DNA from: Stercorarius parasiticus
Lineage: Eukaryota; Chordata; Aves; Charadriiformes; Stercorariidae
Direction of reading: 5' to 3'
DNA length: 64,000 bases
NCBI GenBank assembly: GCA_013396915.1
Contig: VWZL01001360.1
Span: 234,411-298,410, forward strand
Below the pieces are notes generated by a model. It had not been told where the DNA came from, ran no database searches, and worked only from the letters and a program-made list of their open reading frames with translations. The position numbers and the translations under genes were made by a program. Of the stretch, positions 27,318-39,267 are shown one piece after another (the first letter of the stretch is position 1; each line of letters begins with the position of its first letter).

Positions 27318-28826
27318 CGACTTTGTGTTATAGTGCAAAGCCATCAGGACTGAGGTGGAACTTCTCTCTTACTTCATTGCTCTTGGTTGGAAAGCCCTAT
27401 GTTAACAGCAGGACTTAATGACCTGTGGGCTGCTGCGCAGCCATGCTTGAGTCAAGAGCAAGACAGGGCATTCTGGCCCAGCTTTGACTATTGCCACCAG
27501 CCTCCTGTCGGTGCTCTAAATTAGGGCAATATCACTTCATTATTGCTTTTAATGAATATTAATGCTCACCGAATCAGCTGTATGCTTAGCCGGCATACTG
27601 CAGAACTGTCAGATGTTCTGAACAGCAAAAGTAATGTATATCTTTCTTATGTTTGCATGGAAAATCCTGGCAAAAATAAAACTCTTATATTGCTATCTAT
27701 TTGGATGTTATGTATAAGAAGATAACATCTGTCAAAGAACAGGAAGTTATTAACTGCTTAGTGCATTTCTCTGAACATCAACCACTGTCTTTTACTCTTT
27801 AGAGGATGTATACAGCTTATGGATAAGCCTTATGGATCAGCTTTTTGACAAATGTGACTTGATGTAAGTCTGTAAATTCTTTAGAGTTACTGGAGCTATG
27901 TGATTTACATAAACTGAAGAGCATTTTTCAGATTCAACAATTTTTTTGGCCATATTCTGTAGATTCCAGATACTGACTGGACTGCACATTGGGATCTACT
28001 GAGCTGTATATTAACAGCAGTACCATGAACTTCGTGCTTGCAAAAATCTCATAGCATCTAGGGAGCACATATAAAAGTGAAATTAGGACTACATCTATTG
28101 TTTATGTGCCTACTACATGACAGCAACATGATCTCAGACTTTAATGGGTCTTGCCGTTCCACCTAGTACTGCTTAATTATTGATAAACCTTGTAGTAGGC
28201 ATGGGATGGTGTATGAGATCTACAGTAACTGGTTCAGAATTCATTTGGGGGAGGTGAGGTGGAGGGTTGGCAGACAAATGGGTTCGTATAAAGCTTGTTT
28301 CCACAGGAAACTGGATACTCCTGCTTTCTCCCTTCCCGTTGGACTACCCTAAAACTTTCCATTTTTGAAATCTCTTTTGATGTAAATGTGCAGGGCAAAC
28401 AAGAAGGGTATGCTGAAAAAAAGGGCAGTTGCATGGATTTGGCAATATGATTTATTTCGTTCTGGTAGCATTGCATAGCAGACCCAGTGGGAAAGTCCCA
28501 TGACTTACAGAAGATTAACTGTTCCTTTTAGTTTTCTTGAATATAACTGTTGGCAAGACTTTTGTTAAGTCTAAAGAAAACTATATAAAATGTACTTGTT
28601 AAAGACAGAAGTCCTATGACAAACAACTTATGACAAAGAGAAAGGATATATCTAATATTAACTCATATAATACCATGTATTTTTTAAAGTATCTGTTAAA
28701 AAGGCCTTCTATCATCCTGAAGGTAATGCATTCCATAAAGTAATGCCATCTATTACTTTATTCACCAATATCTGTATATCTGAATTAATCACAGCTGCTC
28801 AGGAAATCATGTAGAATACATTTGCC

Positions 28827-28851
28827 TTTTTTTTTCTTTTTTTTTTTTTTT
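28827..28851. repeat. Poly(T) tract
   Basis: A near-pure run of T with one interrupting C. It could be a plain low-complexity tract or the complement of an A-tail from an unrecognised retrocopy. Nothing adjoining it on the downstream side resembles a known transcript. Confidence 0.6.
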
Positions 28852-30389
28852 CAAAAGGCAGAAAGTTTCCTTTATTTTCTCTTTTGATCAGATATTTTGT
28901 TCTGAAACTTTTTTCCGTTAAAAAAAACCAACAATCATGTTCTGGCTTTCTGACTTGGATTTTTTAGTTTTTCCGTAAGAAAATCACATTGTCAACTCAG
29001 TTAATATGAAATGAACAACCATTCACACCACGGAAGTTACATGTTCTTCTCTGATCCTTGTCTCACATGCAGTTGCAAAGAAAGCAAGTCACCATTACTG
29101 ATACACTGGCAAAAACTACCTGAATCACATCTCTACAGCTTCTTCCAAGTCCTTCAAGCCAGCAAGTTTTTAGATATGCTTGTGTGGTTGTGCTGACTTT
29201 AGTAGTTTCTCAAAGGACATTTGTCATTTATGGTATATCACTCTTCTTTTGGATATGAGGACTGCATTGTGATTTCTAAACTATTTGTAACCAACAACCT
29301 CAACTTTTTTTTTTTTTTTTGGATAATTCTTCCAAGGATACAATGATTCTTACAAATAGTAGAAAATCCTCTTTTACTTTTAATTTCATCATTGCTTATC
29401 TACATCACCCAAGAGCAGGAGCTGAATTTTAAACTCATATAAAGAGAGAGAGGGATGATGAATTGCAAAATTCACTTCCTATTATAAAACAGATTTAAAT
29501 GCAGAGATAGAGATTGAATTTACTAGCTAGGGAAATTACTGCACAGCTATAAGCTAATTCTCCTGTATACTTCTTCATAGCTTTGCAAAATCATACAAGA
29601 TACTGAGGAAATTAGTCACTTCTGACATTCAGAACAGATCTCTTTTTTTGAAAGTTTCGTCATTCCGTATATATGGTCGTAGGCGTCCAAGGTGTTTGAG
29701 AAGTAGCTTACCGGCAATAGGCCAACCTCTCCTGAGATAACCTGTGAGAAACAGTTATCTAATTGGTGGATGAAACCATTTCTTATTTATTAGTGCCCTC
29801 TTCTATTACATGTACTCAAATCTGCATGTCACTGTGTCATAAAGAAAACTGAATTAGTCTGAAAATAAAAGGATTTGTTCACATCTTCAATTTAATACCA
29901 TAATTTTAGATTAAAAGTAGTTAGTTAATGAATAGCTCATTTTCCTAACTTGAATTTTATCAAAATAAGAGTCTCTCAGAAAACTTCTTTGCTCAATTAC
30001 AACTGCACCCCCAATTTAGTGACATTATTTTAAATTCACCCCCCATTTTAAATAAGGGATATGTCAAATAACAGCAATTTTGCTAGTTACAGAGAAATCC
30101 ACTTAATAAAGGTATTGACAAATCAAAGACTTTAGAGGACATAAAAGTCTTACAAACCACTTAACAAATATAAACTATAAGGAAATGGATTTATTTTCTT
30201 AAGAGAAAAAGATGTTTTTCACATTTTCCATGTCTGGAAAAAGTGTTTACAAAGGAAACAATGATAGATTATTTTCCATGTCTCCCGCTGCTGGAAGAAA
30301 ACAGGAATTGGCTGTATTTGTGGTAAAGATTTACCCTAGATATTAATGAACGTATTTTTTCTCCTTAGCTTTCCTGCGAAGCTGTAGTA

Positions 30390-30455
30390 GTGCAGCCACT
30401 TAGAAAGGTTGTGGTACCCATTTCATTGGATGTGTTTAAGAGGCTAACTTAAATA
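30390..30455 (+). repeat. Possible ancient CR1 relic
   Basis: The text 'gaaaggttgtggtaccca' followed by 'ttggatgtgtttaagaggct' resembles the CR1 segment usually reading like 'gaggttgtggagtccccatc' and 'ggaggtgtttaagag'. It is short, diverged and lacks the 3' tail, so the assignment is tentative. Confidence 0.4.
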
Positions 30456-31336
30456 TAAATAACCCATAGCACAGTACTAAGACTGTGGGAAGATCTTTAA
30501 TAGCAAAAATACAAGGTGAGTGCAGGGCTATGAGCAAGAGCTCCTTGGGTTTTGCTGTATGCAGAGGAAAACAGCAGATGAACTGCCCAGCTGAACCCCA
30601 TCCCACTGTGGTGTGCTCGTATCGGATGGACCTTATGAATGTGTTTGGGATTGGGGTCGGGAAGGGAAAAGATTAGTGACCAAAACCAAATCGAGCTGAG
30701 GAGAGAATGAGATGAGAAGTATCATCCAAAAGTTGTGTGTCACCTTGAACAAGCCACAGCAGAATTTACAGGCTAGTTAGGTAATGAAACAGAAAATGGG
30801 ACCCTGGTGGGATTTTCAGAAGCACTTAGACATAAAGTGTCTAATTTTTCACCTGAAATTAAGGTCTGAGGTGCTTTAAGAATCTCACTTGGGCTATATG
30901 TGTCTATAATGACAGCAATATCCTAAAAATATGGTGTCTCAGCAGCCCACTTTTCTCTAAAATGGAAATAATAGCAATAACAACAGTATTGGTCTCTTGC
31001 TGGGTGCCTCTGAAGACAGTTCTGCTAAAAAAGGATGCTGGGATTCTCAGATACCGTGTTTAAAAGCTACAGAAGCAGCAAAAAGCATCATTCTCCTTGC
31101 TGGTGTTGGGGGTCAAGTGTGGGCCCCAAAGCTCAACTCCACTCCTAGCCACCCATGGAGGCAGATTAAGTCAATCAAAATGAGAAGGGCATTTCAGCAA
31201 GAAGGCTCAATAGCCACAGCTACTGTTGACCCCAACATGTTTAAAACTGAATCTAAGGTGCAGTTCTTGCTATGACCTCTGTTTCTTTATCTGTTCTAAA
31301 GTTAGTGTGGGATTTAGCTGCAGAATAATGTATCTG

Positions 31337-31462
31337 GCCAGGTTGGATGGGACTTTGAGCAACCTGGTCTAGTGGGAGGTGTCCCTGCCCAAGGCAGGGG
31401 GGTTGGAACTAGATGATTTTTAAGGTCCCTTCCAACCCAAACCATTCTATGATTCTATGATC
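31337..31462 (+). mobile_element. CR1 LINE, short 3' end
   Basis: About 125 bases of near-consensus CR1 terminal sequence: 'ggccaggttggatgggactt', 'cctggtctagtgggaggtgt', 'ggaactagatgatttttaag', then two ATTCTATG octamers. Strong 5' truncation leaves no coding part. The close fit to the consensus and the intact tail suggest a younger insertion than the relics at 2527 and 30390. Confidence 0.93.
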
Positions 31463-34448
31463 TGACTTGATGTATTTATGTGTAGGTGCTTGCACATCAG
31501 CTAGTGTTGAGTAGTCAGTGGATACCCAGCCAATACCATCAGTGGAGTCTGCAAGTCTGTCCAGCTCATCCTAAATAAGGAAGCTGCCTAAATTTAGGCA
31601 CTTACTGCTGTTTTAGATGTCTTCAGGCTTGCCAAATGTCTTCTAAGGGCTGGTAGAAAAGCACAAGACTTATGGGAGATTGCACGCCCTGGATATCCTT
31701 GCAGTGTCTGAAGTGACACTATCCAGCTATGTTTAGGCAACAGAATCTCACCCTTGTCTTGGGTCAGATGAATACATCTGTAGAGTACAGTGACCGTGCT
31801 GGGAGCCCAAACATCTATTGACATAAGGCAATCCCCATGCAGACAATGATTTCAAAGTCTTAATTTGACATGGAAATCCAGCTATAGTAGAAGACACTAT
31901 ATCCCACTGCAAAATGGGACTGTCTTACATAACTATATTTTGGGTAATTACATCATGGTTTCAGCTGCAACGCTTACTACTGTTCCACAGCTCTGATCAC
32001 CACTTAATAAAAGCATACCCTTTCTTCTCAGAAGACAGCTCTCTCAGCCCTTGCAAGAACCTTAGTTTCAGTTTGTTTTGGCTTCTTTTCCTGTCTGGCA
32101 GGAGATAAAATGTCTAGCAACCCTTTCCTAGTCTATGACTCTCCAGTGTCCCTCTGGTCAGTACAAGGTGCTGCTTCTCCGTTATCAGTCAGTCTGTCAC
32201 CTGAGAGCACCCTCCAAGTTAGGTTGAAAAACTGAAAGCATTTACTGGTTGTTAAGACTTTGCAAACCTGTGACTTTTCTTGAGGCTTCTGCTCCGCATA
32301 GAAGCAACTAAAATGCCAGATATTTCTGTATAGAAGAAAGCAATATACAGTTTATGGGAAGTATTTATACATTCCTTTTTCCTCTTGCTTATTTCCTTTG
32401 CTGATCTAATCTGCCAGGGACAGGAAAGAGCAGAGACTTTAACCGAAATAACTGTTATAGAGCACTGGTTAGTGGGTAGAAGAGTAGAGGTTTTGTGTTC
32501 TTAATTTTCTCTTTCCTGACAGAAGTATCTGAAATCTCCACTACATGTGCTCTTTTTAGCTCCCAGCCTAGGCATATATCAAAAGACAATCTGTGCCATT
32601 TTGGGCCATTCCTCCAGAACTGCAGGGAAATATTTTGGTGCTTAACAGACTCTCTCACTCTCAACATCTCTTATTCCCCATACTTTGGCCTCTTTTAGTT
32701 TCCATAAACATTCCTCTCAGGCGGCAGAAGCAGCATTCAGCCAGCCTTGGATGTGTGTGCAACTGTTAGAGGCCCTTCCCAGAAAGATGCTTGAGAAGAT
32801 ACCCTCCTGTTTGACCCTTTGGTTCTGCATTTATACAGCAGTGAATGCTATAATCTGGGATACTTTATTGGTGATCCAGACAGCACAGGTTTTTCTTCTT
32901 TCCTTTTTCTCTATAGCTGTTTTTCTTAGCATTTTTCCAGGCCTGATGCAAAGCCGTTCTCAAATAGTCATATTTGTTCCTGCTGGTAATGAAAGATGTA
33001 CATGCCAAACTGACATACTTGGTGTCAGTTATTGGTTGATTAATTTATTTGCTGTAGAACAAGATTAGTTTGTTTACGCTGAACTTTTGGTGTATCAGTT
33101 TTCCCGAAGGAAAGGACAGAAGGAAGGAAGGAAGGAAGGAAGGAAGGAAGGAAGAGGAAGAAAAGAGTGGCAGAAAATCACATGGGGACACTTGCAAACT
33201 CGTATTCTTATTGCAATGAGCCACCAACACTTGCCCCTGGTGCAGGGAAGGCAGGGTGCCCAAGGGGACAGGGGACGTGTGGAGGCTTCGTTCCTAGAGT
33301 CCAGGGGTGCAGGTGAAGGTGAGGGACAGGAGCAGGTACGCTGTGCCAAACACATTGTGAAGTCCAGCAAGAGATACAGGACTGGGAGGCTGGTGGCAGG
33401 CATAGCTTGCATGCTGGGGGTTGTATGCATGGAGGGCTCTGGAGGTGCTTCTCCATGTGCTGCCTGGCCCATGGAAGAAGCTTGCTCTTGACAAAACGCA
33501 CCTACATGGAGCAGGACTGTCCTGTAGTGGCTTGCTATCATCCTAGCTCCACAGAAAGGTCCAAACAGCTTGCTGAAACTTCTGGCTGAAGGTGCGGAGA
33601 AGGGCAGTTTTCAGGAGTGGAAGGAAGGAGATATTTGAGCGTGTGTTTCAAATACCTGCTAGCTCTCTGCTTAGCAGAGTCTTTCATAAAGCCATAGTTA
33701 AGTAGTAACCAATACCTTACTTTTAGGACAGCTGCTGTTGTTTTTTCACAGACCCTGAGACACACATTTGTGTCAGGGGCAGGGCAGAGTCATTCAGCAC
33801 ACAACTAATGCTCCACATGTTGAGATGATGGGGTGAAGGAACAGCGTGGTCAGGGATTTCAGAGCAAACATCACCTTAAGAATGGAAGTTTCGTTGGATA
33901 TTTAGTGTCCCTGGAATAGGTAACATCACAGCCTTCTCTAAAGTTCTCTACGGAGAGACCTGCTCAGTAAAATTAAGTTGTACCCAGTTTGTGTGAACTC
34001 ACTTTCATCTGCATCTTTTCTTGATTTTAAATTTGCTGAGCCCCTGATTTAGCACTGCAATTACAGAACTTTCTCCTCCAGTACTCTGTCTGCAGGTCTT
34101 GCAAGAGATGTCTAATTTTTCTACCATGCTATCCTGTTGAATCTGCCTGGTATGAAAGAGCAAAGACCATTTAAATAACAGGATTAGCGGATGATAAATG
34201 TGGCTTTTAACACCTTCAGTCACTTTTCACAAGTATCTGAGTGAGCTATGTCAGCCTGCTCTGTTTGTTCAGTGCATTCAAAGGCATCTAGCTTGTACGT
34301 ATGTGAACACTAATTCCACCTGTTTTGGAGAGGACAGGCTGAAATAAATTCCAGTCATATGACCTGATTTGAAATTTGTTTCTAAGAGGAGAAAAAGAAT
34401 AGAGGAGGTATTACTTAAAAATGTTTCTTTGGAAAATATTAAGAGAAA
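31463..34448. other. Unique DNA with GGAA microsatellite and GC-rich patch
   Basis: Contains a GAAG-type tetranucleotide repeat (33119-33154) followed by a GC-richer stretch (about 33200-33490) with four overlapping frames on the two strands (up to 148 codons). Part of the longest frames is simply the translated microsatellite. The 127-codon frame at 32685-33068 shows hydrophobic runs from T-rich sequence but no recognised domain. No gene is supported. Confidence 0.55.
33119..33154. repeat. (GAAG)n / GGAA microsatellite
   Basis: About nine uninterrupted tetranucleotide units (gaag, equivalently GGAA). It is flanked by purine-rich sequence, so the whole 33107-33175 segment is a polypurine tract. 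Tandem GGAA is also a multimerised ETS-type core word, but no functional claim can be made from sequence alone. Confidence 0.9.
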
Positions 34449-34811
34449 AAGAGGGCTACAAAGATGATTAGGGGACCGGAACATCTCTCTTATGAAGAAA
34501 GGCTGAGGGACTTGGGTCTCTTCAGTCTGGAAAAAAGATGGCTGAGGGGGGACCTTATCAACAGTTATAAATACTTAAAGGGTGGGTATCAGGAGGATGG
34601 GGACAGGCTCTTTTCAGTAGTGCCCGGCAACAGGACAAGAGGTAATGGGCACAAACTTGAGCATAGGAAGTTCCGCCTAAACATGAGGAGGAACTTCTTT
34701 ACTTTGAGGGTGGCAGAACACTGGAACAGGCTGCCCAGAGAGGTGGTGGAGTGTCCGTCTCTGGAGACATTCAAAACCCACCTGGACGCGTTCCTGTGCA
34801 ACCTGCTCTGA
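34449..34811 (+). pseudogene. CR1 ORF2 C-terminal fragment, frame open
   Basis: One frame stays open from the repeat start to a TGA at 34809-34811 (about 120 codons; the first ATG is at 34464). It reads as the extreme C-terminus of the CR1 endonuclease/reverse-transcriptase polyprotein, with landmarks RLRDLGLFSLEKR, NGHKLEHRKFRLNMRRNFFT, and HWNRLPREVV followed by a conserved SLETFK-type stretch. The endonuclease and polymerase domains are absent because of 5' truncation, so it cannot mobilise anything by itself. The lack of any stop or frameshift in this remnant points to a relatively recent insertion. The overlapping minus-strand frames (34589-34949) are antisense shadows. Confidence 0.85.
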
Positions 34812-34912
34812 GTGACCCTGCTCTGGCAGGGGGGGTGGACTAGATGATCTCCAGAGGTCCCTTCCAACCCCTACCATTCTATGATTCTGTGATTCTGTGA
34901 AAAAAAAAAAAA
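34449..34912 (+). mobile_element. CR1 LINE 3' end with ORF2 C-terminal region
   Basis: Starts near 'aagagggctacaaagatgat' and runs through 'ctggaacaggctgcccagag' and 'ggactagatgatctccagag' to three octamers (ATTCTATG, ATTCTGTG, ATTCTGTG). An A-run of about 13 follows. The tail type ('gatctccagaggtccc') matches the copies at 39085 and 46020 and differs from those at 17709, 24460 and 31337. The copy is about 460 bases and 5'-truncated. Confidence 0.95.
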
Positions 34913-37900
34913 GAAAACCCAGGTGTGTATAATGATATAATGCCAACAATTGCTATCTTACAGCATGAAAGGCTTGAATTTTCATGGACTCATCAGATCT
35001 AGTGGTCAGGCCAATATTCTACCTTCTTGTGAGCTTCAGCATTCCGCTTTGTGTAAGCTCCATCTTCTGGCTGATGAGATCAACTTTAAGTTAACTACTT
35101 AAAAAACCACACAAAATGAAAAACAAAAGTGTCTGTCAAGCCCGTAGATTCTATTTGAGGGAAAGGCAATGGACAATGAGGTACTGCAGCACAACATGCA
35201 AGTAACTTTCTTGAACTGTCTCCTATTTCTCTAAATTTTTGGCCGTAGCATTTGAAGCTCAAGAAGACACTCTCCGTTAGAGAAATGATTCATAAAACAG
35301 TTGTGTTAAAGTTAGGTGTTCAGTCTAAGTTATGCACGTACCTCCACAAGGTAACTTGGTGTACCAGCGAACACTGGTGGCAACAGTGGGGATGAACTGG
35401 CATTTTAATGGTGAAAATGTCTTTTGAATAAGTCTTAGGCTAAAGGCAGGGTCAAAAGCTCAGCCATTAACCCATAGCTTTTAGCTTTAATTCCAAAGCC
35501 AGGGCATATTTCCAGACTGTAGATAACACTGTGCGACAATCAATGATAAATTATAGCAACCGCCTTAAATAGACTACTAAAACCCAAAATATTCGTTAAT
35601 GTATCAAATGAACTGCAGCTGTCAAAAATATGAGTGGGCCATCAATTAAACTTCTGCTCCAGTTCCAGCACTGCCAGAGAGCCTGTGAGAACCCCAAAGA
35701 AGACAGTGCAGTCCCTGATGTTGTTCCAGAAATGGTTGACCCGTCCTACAGAAAACATTTTAAAAATAACTTTAGGATACACAGGAATAATAGTAATGTC
35801 CATTGCTCCAGCAATAACACTTAGGATAGTCTAGACAGATTCAAAATGATAAACCCTTAAGATTGGTTGGATAGTTTAAATCATAAAGAATTTTCAGTGG
35901 AATAAAGGAATAATTTTCTTTTGAAAGTGGAAAATAAGTAAGTTTGCCAGTTTGATCTGTAATACACCATTGTTGCCTGTGGAGTAATACCAAGTCGCCC
36001 ACTATGCTAAAGTCTGCTTGGATGATATTCAGCCTTCACACTGAAATTTGACAAAGATTTATTCTTAAGGCTAAGGTCAAGTCCTAGTCTAATGACCTAT
36101 GTTTTCTCTGTTAATATTTATGAACATGATTTAATTCCCTCAACTCTTGCTTTCACTGATTAAAACTCCCCAAACTATCCATGTCATACTCAAGTCAAAA
36201 CCTTTAAAAACTAAAGAGCATGCCTGCAATTATGATGTTGTCTCTTTAAAAATAACAAAGGAAAAGGCTAGAAGATAAATTTGGGGGTAGGCATACTGTT
36301 TATGGTACATGAAACATTCCTTCTCCTAATGCAAAAATACTTGAAAGGGTTTACCATTTGATTACCAAATGAGAAGAGCTGTGGGGAAAGAAAAGAATCA
36401 TGTGGAACTGCAGTCTCAGTCTTCAAATTTAATCTGCTTTCGTAACCCAGAGTATTAAAACCAGTGTTGGGTTTACTTTCACATGCTAAACATGTCTTGC
36501 TTAGTGACCTCTGCCAGATCTCAGAACCCCGATCGATGGTTTTCAGGTATCATTAGTCCCAATAGACATGACAGCTTGTTCTAGAGCAACTACTACTTTT
36601 AAATCTTGCATAAATTGGGAACCTGAACTGCATTATGTAGCATATTTGATTCAGGAAATTTTAGAAAGTACAAATCTTAAAAGGCAGACAAATAGTATGG
36701 AATTCTGACCTGTCATTATTTTCAACGAGGTTTAGTAAGATATTCATGGATGTTCAAAAGAAGACAAGATTTATGACACAGAGTAACGGAATGGCACAGA
36801 ATGTAGCATTTAGTCATCATGTTAATTTTACTGGTGAAACATTTCATAATCCATGGTAAACAGGCTTAGTGAAGGAAAAACTGGACATCTAATGACTCTA
36901 CCTTCGATGAAGGGAGTGAAATCAAAACCTAGGATGTTCTTGTGCTTCAAGTAATATTTTAGAAGGTTATACAGTAGCCAGCAGGGAAAGGGATGCAGAT
37001 AATGAAAAAGATACCAGTGAAAAATCAGGAGATGGAGGATGCTCTAAAATGCTAAATGAAACACATGTATTTAAAGTAATGAGTATTTTATGATGAGAGA
37101 TTTCACCATGGTCAATTTAATGGCTTTAAAATATTAAAATGCAATGAGACTAGGGAGGGCAAAAGTATTTTAAATATAAACCTATTGATTATAAACCTAA
37201 ATGCAGATGTATTGTGCAGTCAGTTCAGAGGCACACAAGCATAGGGAACAAGAACATAGTCAGAGGTCTTTAAAATGATTGCTTTTGATCTAAGCACTTA
37301 ACCAAAAATGCAGGAACTTAAGGGTTGTTTCAGTTCTTCAGGATGATCCTTTGATGTTACTTGGTAAAAAAATACAAAGTCCCTTTTATTCTGAATACAC
37401 TGTGAAAGAAAAAAGAGAAAGCATCTTAGGAAAGTGAGTACAATTTACTAAGGATCTTTTTAGTCAAGGCTAGTCCCCAGATCCCCCACTCTTTTTTCAA
37501 ATCCAGCTTCAGATGGTGGTTCAGATCGTGATTGCAATTTTTCTTTATTCCTCTTTGATGTTTGCTATATTAGATCAGGAAACATTTTGCTTTTTATGGT
37601 TTCTGCTCCACTTTGGTCCACAGGTTTATGCACAGAGACCATTGCTGGTTTTGATTGAGCCACACTGGCAAGCTGAAACCTCCTCTGCACAGACCGAAGC
37701 AGAGGAGTACTACGTTCACCAATTTGAAATAGGTTTTGCCAACCCATCAGGCTACTATAAGCTTGGTACATGACCGACTTCATTTTTTTTGGAGTGGCTC
37801 ATTCCTACCACCTAGGATTTCGTTTTCCGTAGAAGTACATAATTCTCAATCAGCGCAAGAAATGAAAACGTGAAACTTTCTTGAGTGATGGATGAATGGT

Positions 37901-39084
37901 AGACTTCTGAAGGGCAAAGGGAAGCTTTCTATTTCATTGTCAAACACTATGAATTTCCAGACCTGCAATAAAGTAAATCTAGGATGGGGCAAGTAGAATT
38001 TAACTATGTGCCTGGAGGCAAGCACATGGCTGAATGCTTTGTTAAATCAAAGCTCAAGATATTTGTAGAGTAAAACATGCTGTGCTGAAAGGAAGGGAAT
38101 AGACCATTTGTATTCCAAATGTTTGTACGGTTTGAAAAGTGTTATTGCATTAGCCCTGTCAGCATGACTGACTTTGTTGGCTGGTCTTCTCTGTATTGCT
38201 TTTGTTCCCATTTCCAGTCTGTTCGTGCCCTACAAGAACTTACTTACAAAGTAAATCTGACAGTAATTTTATGCCATCATAAGGTTCTGTGCACTTGCCT
38301 TATTTCCAAGCAATTTTTAGGTAACAGTTAGACTTCTCATTTTCTTAACTTACCTGATTAATGTCCATTTGCCCTATCCAGCATCCTATTGACTCTTAGT
38401 GCCAAAGTGACAAAAAATAGGAGCAGTTGACCATGATACATTAAAACTGTGATAACAAAGAGTAAAATTCACCTCTGCCTTGCAAGCCTTTGTCCAGAAA
38501 TTGTAGTTCTTATTGTAAGCGATGTCATGAGCCCTTTGGCTATGTCAGTAAAGTTGGGCAGGTATGCCTCATTGAATTTCCTTTGGCTCTGGTACTTAGC
38601 TTTGCAACTTGGCACCATCCCAACTGTCTGTGAGGATGACACCTGAGTGTGACCATACACCAGTGTGTCCTAATTTGTTTTGGAAGGAATTCTGGATGTG
38701 TGGGCTGTGAGAAAACTATGGATTTTTCTAGCAAGTCTCTTGTTCTGTGTGGCTAATGTCCATGACCATCTTGAAAAGTGTGCTTGCCCGGTGATGCAGA
38801 TACACTGTTTGGAACCAGTAAGAATCACACTGCTGTCCTTAGTGGGAACATTAGATACAATTGTATTGACATTTGCCACCTCCACAGGAAGTCTTAGCAC
38901 ATCAAAGGTAATATATTTATGGTTGCTCCTGCAGGCTGTTCAGAACTTGATAGCTGTGAGAGCACAATAAGCTTCTGTGAAAGATCGATGAGCTAGCGGC
39001 AGTCATGCTGGCTTGGTGGTGCAGGGTGTGAGAAAAACAGGGAGGCTTGGACAGCACTGGAGGCGCTAGAGTGCTCCAGTGACA
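34913..39084. other. Unique non-coding DNA; possible old retrocopy near the right end
   Basis: AT-rich unique DNA with no recognised gene. The 86-codon frame at 37513-37773 has no known domain. From about 38450 onward, open frames overlap densely on both strands (plus 38449-38646 and 38680-38970; minus 38469-38900). The density continues past the next CR1 into 39268-39480. This could be a decayed antisense retrocopy, but I cannot name a parent gene. Confidence 0.5.
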
Positions 39085-39267
39085 GAGCACTGGAACAGGC
39101 TGCCCAGGGAGGTTGTGGAGTCTCCTTCTCTGGAGATTTTCAAGACCCGTCTGGATGCAGTCCTGAGTAATGTGCTCTAGGCAATCCTGTTTTAGCAGGG
39201 GAGTTGGACTAGATAATCTCTAGAGGTCCCTCCCAACTCTGAAAAATTCCATGATTCCGTGATTCAG
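39085..39267 (+). mobile_element. CR1 LINE 3' end
   Basis: From 'gagcactggaacaggctgcc' through 'ggttgtggagtctccttctc' and 'gttggactagataatctcta' to degenerate octamers (ATTCCATG, ATTCCGTG, ATTCAGTT). Point changes in the tail and the body indicate an older copy than the one at 34449, of the same tail type. It is 5'-truncated to about 180 bases and carries no ORF. Confidence 0.92.

Larger units (their letters stand above)
24926..31336. other. Unique non-coding DNA with tandem and T-rich tracts
   Basis: No gene recognised. The frame at 26086-26415 (109 codons) and the paired opposing frames at 26576-26818 have no known domain. The stretch holds a 19-bp tandem duplication (27280-27317), T-tracts at 28827-28851 and 29305-29320, an AAT/AAC-like impure repeat near 30966-30984, and a weak old CR1 match at about 30390-30455. 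A strong donor word 'caag|gtgagt' occurs at 30513, but every frame upstream is broken by stops. Confidence 0.55.

Noticed and set aside
33087..33541. Frames of 134 and 148 codons on opposite strands
   Set aside because: One end is the translated GAAG/CTTC microsatellite (KEGRKEGR-type or SFLPSFLP-type repeats) and the rest has no domain.
34589..34949. 92- and 90-codon minus-strand frames
   Set aside because: Antisense shadows of the plus-strand CR1 ORF2 fragment.
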